Below are positions 1-4,962 of a stretch of 5,115 nucleotides of DNA, in pieces. The DNA comes from Chloroflexi bacterium RBG_16_48_8 (lineage in GTDB: Bacteria; Chloroflexota; Anaerolineae; Anaerolineales; E44-bin32): contig MGNI01000173.1 in the NCBI GenBank assembly GCA_001795115.1, forward strand, positions 28,987-34,101. The letters run 5' to 3'. Each line of letters starts with the position of its first letter. Position 1 is the stretch's first letter. A model generated the notes under the pieces. The model ran no database searches and was not told where the DNA came from. It saw only the letters and a program-made list of their open reading frames with translations. The position numbers were made by a program, and so were the translations under genes.

Positions 1-386
1 GGCACCCAGAGTTGTGGTCGGCGGCGGCGGACATGTTCGGTCCTTACGATTTGATCACCTTCCTGCAGCGCATCCCCCCGACTTGGGTGCCTTATTACAA
101 GATTGCATTGGGCGATTTAGAGGTGGAGGAGGATCGAGAGTTTTTGGAAGAACGCTCACCTCGAACAAGGTTGACCAACCTTGCCTGCCCCCTCCTTGTC
201 ATTCAGGGAAAGAACGATCCTCGGGTTGTTGAGAGAGAATCCAGCGATCTGGTGGAGGAATTGCGGTCTCAGGGTAAGCAGATCGAATACCTCACGTTCG
301 AGAACGAAGGGCATGACGTTCTCAAGTTCGAAAATAGGGTGCGATGCTATAACGCTATAAGGGATTTTTTCCGACAGCACTTGTGA
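1..386 (+). CDS. S9-family (prolyl oligopeptidase-like) serine peptidase, C-terminal fragment
   Basis: This is the C-terminal end of an alpha/beta-hydrolase peptidase; the reading frame is open to the left edge from base 3 (His-Pro-Glu-Leu-Trp), so the true start and the nucleophile Ser lie outside the window. The visible part matches the end of the S9 catalytic domain. It has a Trp-Ser-Ala-Ala-Ala-Asp segment followed by FGPYDLITFL, then a Ser-Pro pair and a hydrophobic strand PLLVIQGKNDPRV carrying the catalytic Asp (codon 216-218). The motif NEGHDVLKFENR carries the catalytic His (codon 312-314). These enzymes hydrolyse short peptides or acyl-peptides; the specificity of this one cannot be read from the fragment. 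The TTG at 12 is an internal Leu codon, not a start. The stop TGA (384-386) lies inside the left arm region of a nested palindrome. The final FFRQHL resembles the natural end of the family, so the 3' end appears complete. Confidence 0.88.
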   Translation, partial: HPELWSAAADMFGPYDLITFLQRIPPTWVPYYKIALGDLEVEEDREFLEERSPRTRLTNLACPLLVIQGKNDPRVVERESSDLVEELRSQGKQIEYLTFENEGHDVLKFENRVRCYNAIRDFFRQHL

Positions 387-474
387 GGAGAGGGTTAATT
401 GCTAACCCTGCGGTAGGTTCACTTTCTATGACTTTCTTCCAGATTAGTAACCTGCCGCAGGGTTGAAGTGCTGT
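374..474. repeat. Nested 101-bp palindrome between convergent genes
   Basis: There are two concentric inverted repeats. The outer arms are ACAGCACTT (374-382) and AAGTGCTGT (466-474), a perfect 9-bp match. The inner arms are AACCCTGCGGTAGGTT (404-419) and AACCTGCCGCAGGGTT (449-464), 16 bp with a single T-G wobble, around a 29-nt loop. The left side has 21 extra bases between the outer and inner arms; the right side has one. The left outer arm overlaps the last codons of the peptidase. The element sits between convergent genes, so a bidirectional terminator is possible. However, no T-run follows the stem on either strand, so it does not look like a classical intrinsic terminator. A degenerate miniature mobile element or a REP-like palindromic repeat is an equally good reading. 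The pairing is read directly; the function is inferred. Confidence 0.7.
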
Positions 475-502
475 TGTAACTTGTAAATGAGGATTAAGGT
501 TG

Positions 503-895
503 TTATTCAATCGTGATCATAATGCTGATCCGATCGCTTTCGTCATAAGCCGGATCGATCATCAAGTTGAGCGTTTCGCCATCCTTCACAAAATCACCCC
601 AATAGCTGTCTTCGCTCTCCCAAGGTTCTCCTTCAACGGTCCAGCCATTCGCTTCTAATTGTGTAAGCATGAACTCCACAACCTCCTCGAAGGTGAGGTT
701 GGTATAAGCTGAGACCATACCTTCCATGGCAAAATCAATCTCGGCCCCTTCTGGAAGAGGAACGTCCTCGCGAGTCCACTCACCACCACTGAGAAGATCC
801 TCATCAAAAGATAAGGGTTCGGCTGCCGCTGCTTCTGGGGGGAGCTCGATGGTGAAATCCCCATTGACATCATGCATGTTGAAAACGACATTCAT
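503..895 (-). CDS. Acidic hypothetical protein, probable C-terminal part of a secreted protein
   Basis: The product is 130 aa and strongly acidic, with very few Lys or Arg residues. It has no signal peptide and no membrane segment. Residues 1-21 end in DVNGDFTIELPPEA, which reads like the last strand of a LolA/LppX-type lipoprotein domain. An acidic linker follows (about 22-43). The domain at about 44-130 starts DVPLPEGAE and contains FEEVVEFMLTQLEANGW, a pattern I associate with secreted Chloroflexota proteins of unknown function. The ATG at 893-895 has no Shine-Dalgarno: the bases just upstream on the coding strand read CTGACTACGGCCCG. The frame also stays open for five codons upstream (Ser-Asp-Tyr-Gly-Pro) to a stop at 911-913, and those residues look like a continuation of the same domain. 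It may therefore be a 5'-truncated remnant rather than a working gene. No catalytic residues are recognised. Confidence 0.6.
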   Translation of the reverse strand: MNVVFNMHDVNGDFTIELPPEAAAAEPLSFDEDLLSGGEWTREDVPLPEGAEIDFAMEGMVSAYTNLTFEEVVEFMLTQLEANGWTVEGEPWESEDSYWGDFVKDGETLNLMIDPAYDESDRISIMITIE

Positions 896-1001
896 CGGGC
901 CGTAGTCAGATTAATTCTTTAATGATGTAAGATAGGATTTTGGAATGATGAAGACAACTCAGTATGTTTGTAAATTATTCTTTTTTTCAACCTCCAACCG
1001 G

Positions 1002-1625
1002 CTACGATCTGATTAAAAAGGATAAGTATCTGCCTGGCTTTAAGCCTTCGTACCGATAGGGAGCATAGAGGATTTCCAGTTTTCCTTCTTCAGGTACTTC
1101 AAATACAACACACCCGTTAAGAATGCCGTTTGGTAATATATCAACAATTTCCATATCGCAAGCTTCAGCCGAAAAAATATAAGTAGAGTCACGTAACAAA
1201 TTATTAGAATCCAAGACTTTAAATTCAAAAGAACTAAAGGATCTTACAGAGTCCGGACCAAGGTTTACAGTTGTAAAATAAACCACTACGAAAATATTTC
1301 CTGGCTTAGGTTCATCATATTCATCGGCTTCGACCCATTTCACATCGCTAAGAGTAATTTCCAATGAATATAACTCCTCAGTGTAATCGTCCAAAATTGG
1401 TCCTAATGTTTGACTCTGTACTTCGAATGAAGGGGTTGATGTTAGCGTCGGCCTACTTGTGGGTGTCAATGAAGCTTTGATCTTTGGTGTGGGATAAGGT
1501 GTATAGGTAGGGTAAGGTGTATAAGTAGGATAGGGTATATCGGCTGGCAAAGCAGAACATGAATTGATGAGAATTATGAAGATTATTGCTGAAATGAGTT
1601 GTTGGTATAAAAGCTTATTTTCCAC
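1002..1625 (-). CDS. Lipoprotein with Pro/Thr/Tyr-repeat linker and DUF4352-like domain
   Basis: The product is a 207-aa predicted lipoprotein. Residues 1-22 form a signal peptide with a hydrophobic core (LISAIIFIILI) and a lipobox-like ILINSC, giving a lipidated Cys23 and outer-face anchoring. A linker (about 24-70) has the repeat PYPTYT-PYPTYT-PYPTP at 31-47, followed by more Thr/Pro-rich sequence; it probably holds the domain away from the membrane. Residues about 85-207 resemble DUF4352 (immunoglobulin-like, telokin-like fold). They contain a PGNIFVVVYFTTVNLG strand pair, a central F-K-V-L-D-S-N-N segment, then LPNGILNGCVVFEVPEE. Cys156 and Cys172 could form a disulphide. The start is GTG (1625-1623), chosen because AGGAG lies six bases upstream; an overlapping ATG (1628-1626) is in another frame and hits a stop after 14 codons. 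The 3' end is 106 bp from the next minus-strand gene. The ligand or partner is unknown. Confidence 0.8.
   Translation of the reverse strand: MENKLLYQQLISAIIFIILINSCSALPADIPYPTYTPYPTYTPYPTPKIKASLTPTSRPTLTSTPSFEVQSQTLGPILDDYTEELYSLEITLSDVKWVEADEYDEPKPGNIFVVVYFTTVNLGPDSVRSFSSFEFKVLDSNNLLRDSTYIFSAEACDMEIVDILPNGILNGCVVFEVPEEGKLEILYAPYRYEGLKPGRYLSFLIRS
1485..1535 (-). repeat. 18-bp tandem repeat coding PYPTYT
   Basis: Two full 18-bp units and a partial third encode Pro-Tyr-Pro-Thr-Tyr-Thr in the lipoprotein linker. The copies differ at several codon positions (for example CCT ACT versus CCT ACC), so the repeat is not a very recent duplication. It is typical of an extended surface linker and could vary in length between strains. 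Confidence 0.75.
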
Positions 1626-1631
1626 ATGATT

Positions 1632-1636
1632 CTCCT
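1632..1636 (-). promoter_or_regulatory. Ribosome binding site fixing the GTG start of the lipoprotein gene
   Basis: On the coding strand this reads AGGAG, followed by AATCAT and then GTG (1625-1623), a normal six-base spacing. It supports GTG over the overlapping out-of-frame ATG. Confidence 0.7.
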
Positions 1637-1645
1637 AATAATGGA

Positions 1646-1675
1646 TCTATACAGTTATGAATAAAAGTATTGAAA
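1646..1675 (-). promoter_or_regulatory. Weak candidate promoter for the lipoprotein gene
   Basis: On the minus strand, TATAGA (1651-1646) lies about 10 bp before the leader and resembles a -10 box. TTTCAA (1675-1670), 18 bp further upstream, is only a poor -35 match. The position just ahead of the ribosome binding site is plausible, but the region is AT-rich and such matches arise easily by chance. Confidence 0.22.
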
Positions 1676-1972
1676 TTTCTGTATTTACATTCAGCAACCC
1701 CTGAGTCATAATGCGTAATGACTGAATCAATCACATACTACAATTTCATGGACATCTCGTCATGTAGATCAAAGAAGAAACTGAGACAATTTAGATGCTT
1801 GTCAGCTTCCGCATTCAAGAAATTATAGTATTTTATACCTGACGCGCAAGAGAGCTATTGCATCACCCTTCATGCGCACATATCTCTTCATATTTTTTTG
1901 ATGTTGATTTTTGATATTACTGAGTGAAATATGCTTAATCTATGCCAGTCACTGGTTGGGTTGGAAGCTGCG

Positions 1973-2096
1973 TCATGCATAAGAAGTGTGACAAATAATT
2001 ACTTGCAAGAAGGATGTCCTTCTGTTATTTGTGACTGTACTGCAATAACTATATTTTAAATTGGATCATTGGGACAGAACCGCGATTTATGCATGA
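1973..2096. repeat. Segment bounded by 10-bp inverted repeats with internal hairpin
   Basis: TCATGCATAA (1973-1982) and TTATGCATGA (2087-2096) are exact reverse complements and enclose 104 bp. Inside is a second palindrome. Its outer arms are ACAAATAA (1991-1998) and TTATTTGT (2025-2032), and its inner arms are AGAAGGA (2008-2014) and TCCTTCT (2017-2023). The layout resembles a miniature inverted-repeat element or a structured RNA. No target-site duplication is obvious at its edges, and it has no coding capacity. Confidence 0.4.
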
Positions 2097-2227
2097 AAAC
2101 CGCAATTATTTTGGGATGGAATCAATAAAAAGATCGAAAAAGAGCAAATTATTCCCACCATTTTTCCAGAAACACTTTTTTGCAGTACAGTCATTTGTAG
2201 TATGAAGAAAGTATTGAAGGGGACAGC

Positions 2228-3019
2228 ATGAATTGTATATCGCTATTAACCGACTTCGGTCTGAAAGACGGAAACGTGGGGGTGATGAAGGGCGTGATTT
2301 GGGGCATCGCTCCTTCTGTTCAAATCTCGGATTTAAGCCATGACATCGCGCCACAAGACATTCTGGAAGCAGCCTTTGTCCTTGGAAGGGCAGCCCTGTA
2401 CTTTCCTGCAGGCACCATCCACCTGGTGGTCGTCGATCCTGGTGTGGGGACGGATCGGCGAGCTATAGCGGCCAGGATTGGTCCCTATCAATTCGTTGGT
2501 CCCGATAACGGTGTGGTTACAAGGCTGGTGAGGCATGCTGTTGACAAGAAGTGGTCCAGAGAAGTTGTGCACTTAGACAAGCCCCAGTATTGGCTGCCTG
2601 AGGTGAGCCATGTCTTCCACGGCAGGGACATCTTCGCGCCTGTCGCTGCACATCTGGCTAGGGGAGTGCCCTTGAAGGATGTGGGTACGCCAATGGAGGA
2701 TCCTGTTCTCCTTGCCCTCCCAGAACCGACCAAGAGCAAAGGTGTGATCTTTGGCGAAGTGATCTATATCGATCACTTTGGCAGCCTGATAACCAATATC
2801 AAATCTTCGGATATCCAAGATGGTAAAGCAGTTTCGGTGGAGATTAAAGGCGAAAATGTGAATGGATTGGCAAACACCTTTGGGCAACAACCTGCGGGAT
2901 CCTTGATCGCTTTATTCAGCAGCACGGGAGATTTGATCCTTTCTGTTGTGAATGGCAGTGCCTCCCAACGTTTGGGCGGCAGGATTGGCGACCAGGTCAA
3001 AGTGACCCATTCCAGATAA
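2228..3019 (+). CDS. SAM hydroxide adenosyltransferase (DUF62 / fluorinase-fold) family protein
   Basis: The 263-aa product belongs to the SAM hydroxide adenosyltransferase family. These cytoplasmic enzymes are related to fluorinase/chlorinase and use water to split S-adenosylmethionine into adenosine and methionine. The N-terminal domain (about 1-150) has the opening LLTDFG with Asp9, then VVVDPGVGTDRRAI with Asp70 and Arg77, GPDNG at 91-95, and FHGRDIFAP with His131. Asp70, Arg77 and His131 match the water-activating Asp-Arg-His set known for the family. The C-terminal domain (about 170-263) has IDHFGSLITNI (Asp182, Phe184, Asn190), expected to bind the adenine end of SAM, then VNGSA (242-245) and the closing LGGRIGD. 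The length is normal and no key residue is missing. The halide-specific loop of true fluorinases is not apparent, so hydrolysis is favoured. AAGGGGA (2217-2223) is a good ribosome binding site before ATG. An ECF transporter ATPase follows on the same strand after 250 bp. Confidence 0.93.
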   Translation: MNCISLLTDFGLKDGNVGVMKGVIWGIAPSVQISDLSHDIAPQDILEAAFVLGRAALYFPAGTIHLVVVDPGVGTDRRAIAARIGPYQFVGPDNGVVTRLVRHAVDKKWSREVVHLDKPQYWLPEVSHVFHGRDIFAPVAAHLARGVPLKDVGTPMEDPVLLALPEPTKSKGVIFGEVIYIDHFGSLITNIKSSDIQDGKAVSVEIKGENVNGLANTFGQQPAGSLIALFSSTGDLILSVVNGSASQRLGGRIGDQVKVTHSR

Positions 3020-3181
3020 GGATGTATCGATCTTCCAGGGGTTGTTGCCCAGCACATTCCCATGTCCGATAGGAAGGTTGGGGTGGACTCGGATCCTCTT
3101 TTGTTCATGTTGAATTTGTGAACTCAGGTTCCATTTATCGGTATCGCCGACTATCACAGTCTCCTGAGGGGGTCCAATCGT

Positions 3182-3250
3182 ATGGGAAATGGAGCGAAAA
3201 GTCTTCGTGACTTTCGCCGATTCCGTGTGTTTTATTCATTGGACGGTTGA
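3182..3250 (+). CDS. Possible 22-aa leader peptide upstream of the ECF ATPase
   Basis: ATG at 3182 opens a 22-codon frame (MGNGAKSLRDFRRFRVFYSL plus two residues) ending at TGA 3248-3250. It is preceded by AGGGGG (3167-3172) at nine-base spacing, the only good Shine-Dalgarno in the gap. Its stop falls in the loop of the 3240-3259 hairpin, 19 bases before the homology-supported ATPase start. That geometry fits translational coupling or attenuation, because ribosomes finishing here would open the hairpin. The peptide is basic and shows no run of one amino acid that would suggest classical attenuation. It may equally be a chance ORF. Confidence 0.3.
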   Translation: MGNGAKSLRDFRRFRVFYSLDG

Positions 3251-3259
3251 AACCGTCCA
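3240..3259 (+). promoter_or_regulatory. Hairpin just upstream of the ATPase start codon
   Basis: TGGACGGT (3240-3247) and ACCGTCCA (3252-3259) are perfect reverse complements around a TGAA loop, giving a GC-rich 8-bp stem. No T-run follows, so it is not a typical terminator. It ends 10 bases before the ATG at 3270, where a Shine-Dalgarno would be expected but is absent. Confidence 0.5.
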
Positions 3260-3269
3260 TCCGAATCTT

Positions 3270-4892
3270 ATGGCTCAAGCGTTTTCTCTCCTCGTTGAAG
3301 ACTTGTCGTTCCGCTATCGGGACAGACAGGAGTTAGCTATTCGGGATATATCCCTGAGCATGGAGCCAGGTGGGCTTTTATTGGTGGCGGGTCCCAGTGG
3401 TTGCGGGAAGACGACCCTTGCACGTTGTATCAACGGGTTGATCCCAAGATCTTATAAGGGCGAGTTGACGGGTTCCATCCGTATGCTGGGTCAAGACACA
3501 AGCAGTTTATCCTTAGCGCGTATCTCCCAGATGATTGGGACCGTGTTGCAAGATCCTGAACGCCAGATTTTAGGGACCCGTGTGATCAGTGAAGTGGCTT
3601 TTGGTCTTGAGAATCTGGGTTTCTCCCGCCCAGAGATTCGTGAACGGATAGCGGAGACGATGGACTATCTAGGAATCACGGAACTGGCTGAGCGCGGGAC
3701 ACACAATCTCTCGGGGGGTGAGAAGCAGAAGGTCGCTCTGGCAGGTGTACTGGCGATGAAGCCAAAAATGCTGCTGTTGGATGAACCTCTAGCGAGTTTG
3801 GATCCAGCCAGCGCACAGGAGACCATGGCCTTACTTCGTCAGCTTGTTGACGAGGGGATGACCGTCCTCATCGTTGAGCATCGTGTGGAGGATGTTCTCA
3901 AGATCAGGCCTGATCGTGTGATGCTCATGTTAAATGGCGTGGTGACCTACCTCGGCCCAATACGGGGATTGGAGAGCGCAGTCGATTACCATGAGGTGAA
4001 ATTGCCTGCCGCTATGACTTTGAAGATGGCGGCTGGTGATCCTGCTCCTGGGGAGCCTACACTCTTGGCGGACGCTTTTGAGGGAGCGGAGCCATTGGTC
4101 TGCTTTGAGAATGTTGGTTTTGAATATGAGAATGGAGTTAAAGTATTGCATGACGTCACTCTGAATATCCATCGAGGGGATGTGATCGCCATTCTAGGAC
4201 CCAACGGGGCGGGGAAAACCACATTGGCAAAGCATGCCATTGGTCTGCTCAAACCGAACTCGGGAAACGTATGGGTTGAAGGTCGGGAAACGAGTGAGCT
4301 GAGCGTAGCGGAAATCGCCAATACGCTGGGTTATGTTTTCCAAAGCCCAAGCCATATGCTCTTTGCCCCCAGTGTTAAAGAAGAACTTTCGTTTGGTCCC
4401 AAAAACTTAGGACATCGTCCAGAGGATATAAAAAAGGAGGTGAGAGAAGCTATTGAAATTGTGAATCTTTCCGGCTTGGAGGAAAATCCACCGCTAGCGC
4501 TTTCTTTCGGTCAACAGAAGCGTGTAACCATCGCAGCTATCCTCTCGATGCGCTCTAAAATCCTGGTGATGGATGAACCCACAGCAGGGCAGGACTACAA
4601 GAACTATATGGATTTCATGGATTCGATTTTGCGCCTGCCCAACTTTGAAGCCATTCTCTTCATCACCCACGACATCGATATGGCCGTGATCTATGCTAAT
4701 CGAGTGCTCGTGGTTAGTGAGGGCACGGTCGTTGCGGATGGCGCACCGGAGGAGGTGCTGAAGGATTACGATCTGCTTGAGAGATGCAGGCTCGTTCCCA
4801 CTTCATTGTTGGACCTCAACCTTGAGATGTTCGACCGCACACAGAAATTCATGCGGGCTGAAGCGTTGGCGCATATTTCTCCAGTTGAGTGA
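3270..4892 (+). CDS. ECF-type transporter ATPase, two fused ABC domains
   Basis: The 540-aa cytoplasmic protein contains two ABC ATPase domains in one chain. It would energise an energy-coupling-factor importer together with a T membrane protein and a substrate-binding S protein. Domain 1 has Walker A GPSGCGKTT (from residue 41, Lys47), Q-loop Gln94, signature LSGGEKQKV (147-155), Walker B LLLDEP (Asp171, Glu172), SLD (176-178) and switch His204. A linker of about 70 residues follows. Domain 2 has Walker A GPNGAGKTT (from 310, Lys316), Q-loop Gln358 in FQSPSHMLF, signature LSFGQQKRV (411-419), Walker B VMDEP (Asp435, Glu436), GQD (440-442) and switch His467. The VLQDPERQ and FQSPSHMLF segments fit the EcfA/CbiO/YkoD group. 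The substrate cannot be read from the ATPase. The frame is open from an ATG at 3189, but those 27 extra residues do not look like an ABC N-terminus, so the start MAQAFSLLVEDLSFRY is preferred. Neither start has a proper Shine-Dalgarno. Confidence 0.92.
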   Translation: MAQAFSLLVEDLSFRYRDRQELAIRDISLSMEPGGLLLVAGPSGCGKTTLARCINGLIPRSYKGELTGSIRMLGQDTSSLSLARISQMIGTVLQDPERQILGTRVISEVAFGLENLGFSRPEIRERIAETMDYLGITELAERGTHNLSGGEKQKVALAGVLAMKPKMLLLDEPLASLDPASAQETMALLRQLVDEGMTVLIVEHRVEDVLKIRPDRVMLMLNGVVTYLGPIRGLESAVDYHEVKLPAAMTLKMAAGDPAPGEPTLLADAFEGAEPLVCFENVGFEYENGVKVLHDVTLNIHRGDVIAILGPNGAGKTTLAKHAIGLLKPNSGNVWVEGRETSELSVAEIANTLGYVFQSPSHMLFAPSVKEELSFGPKNLGHRPEDIKKEVREAIEIVNLSGLEENPPLALSFGQQKRVTIAAILSMRSKILVMDEPTAGQDYKNYMDFMDSILRLPNFEAILFITHDIDMAVIYANRVLVVSEGTVVADGAPEEVLKDYDLLERCRLVPTSLLDLNLEMFDRTQKFMRAEALAHISPVE

Positions 4893-4923
4893 CGGGCTGA
4901 GCCGGGAGTCCGTTGGGGGAAGG

Positions 4924-4952
4924 TTTTAAAAATTTGATCGATCAATTTAAAA
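4924..4952. promoter_or_regulatory. Palindrome abutting the ribosome binding site of the membrane-protein gene
   Basis: TTGATCGATCAA (4934-4945) is a perfect 12-bp palindrome. It is flanked by TTTTAAA (4924-4930) and TTTAAAA (4946-4952), themselves inverted repeats. The right edge runs into AAGGAGG. A no-loop palindrome forms a poor RNA hairpin, so a dimeric repressor site is the more natural guess. Its short, AT-rich nature makes chance possible. Confidence 0.35.
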
Positions 4953-4957
4953 GGAGG
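4951..4957 (+). promoter_or_regulatory. Strong ribosome binding site for the membrane-protein gene
   Basis: AAGGAGG lies five bases before ATG 4963-4965. It is the strongest Shine-Dalgarno in the window and contrasts with the ATPase gene, which has none. It fixes the start of the partial gene. Confidence 0.75.
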
Positions 4958-4962
4958 AAAAA

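Larger units (their letters stand above)
1626..2227. other. AT-rich divergent intergenic region, no gene seen
   Basis: About 600 bp lies between the lipoprotein gene (minus strand) and the DUF62 gene (plus strand). Stops are frequent in all frames and no protein-like translation is visible. It is clearly more AT-rich than the flanking plus-strand genes. It contains an imperfect dyad (AGTCAT 1704-1709 with ATGACT 1718-1723) and the inverted-repeat-bounded segment at 1973-2096. I see no tRNA or recognisable riboswitch. It must carry at least the promoters of the two divergent genes. Confidence 0.6.
3120..3269 (+). promoter_or_regulatory. Possible structured leader of the ECF ATPase gene
   Basis: The 250-bp gap before the ATPase start contains several potential stems. 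GAAC-TCAG-GTTC (3120-3131) overlaps CTCAGG (3123-3128), which could instead pair with CCTGAG (3163-3168). Between them lies TCGG (3138-3141) with CCGA (3147-3150). The 3' arm at 3163-3168 abuts the GAGGGGG ribosome-binding-like sequence of a short ORF. A strong hairpin then follows at 3240-3259, just before the ATPase start. I cannot match this to a known riboswitch class. The stems are real as sequence, but the short ones may be fortuitous. Confidence 0.3.

Noticed and set aside
2116..2205. 29-codon ORF (begins MESIKRSKK) ahead of the DUF62 gene
   Set aside because: It has only a weak purine stretch before the ATG, and the translation looks like AT-rich background with no recognisable pattern.
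2202..2231. 9-codon ORF MKKVLKGTA whose TGA overlaps the DUF62 ATG
   Set aside because: It has no ribosome binding site of its own, and the ATGA overlap in so short a frame is easily due to chance.
2278..2739. True fluorinase or chlorinase identity for the DUF62 protein
   Set aside because: The intact Asp70-Arg77-His131 water-activating set and the lack of a visible halide-site insertion favour the hydroxide-using family.
2773..3108. Long antisense frames over the DUF62 gene
   Set aside because: They are shadows of a strongly supported plus-strand gene and show no family features of their own.
3189..3269. N-terminal extension of the ECF ATPase from ATG 3189
   Set aside because: The extra 27 residues do not resemble any ABC N-terminus. 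The region holds a hairpin and a competing short ORF, and AGGGGG is too far from this ATG. It is kept only as an alternative start.
3120..3270. Known riboswitch (TPP, SAM or cobalamin type) ahead of the ATPase
   Set aside because: I looked for the conserved cores, such as the TPP CUGAGA element with its partner, and found only a fragmentary CTGAGG. This is not enough for a call.
4893..4930. Intrinsic terminator after the ATPase gene
   Set aside because: Only a 3-bp GGC/GCC stem is present and the T-run is four bases long and distant, so read-through to the next gene is more likely.
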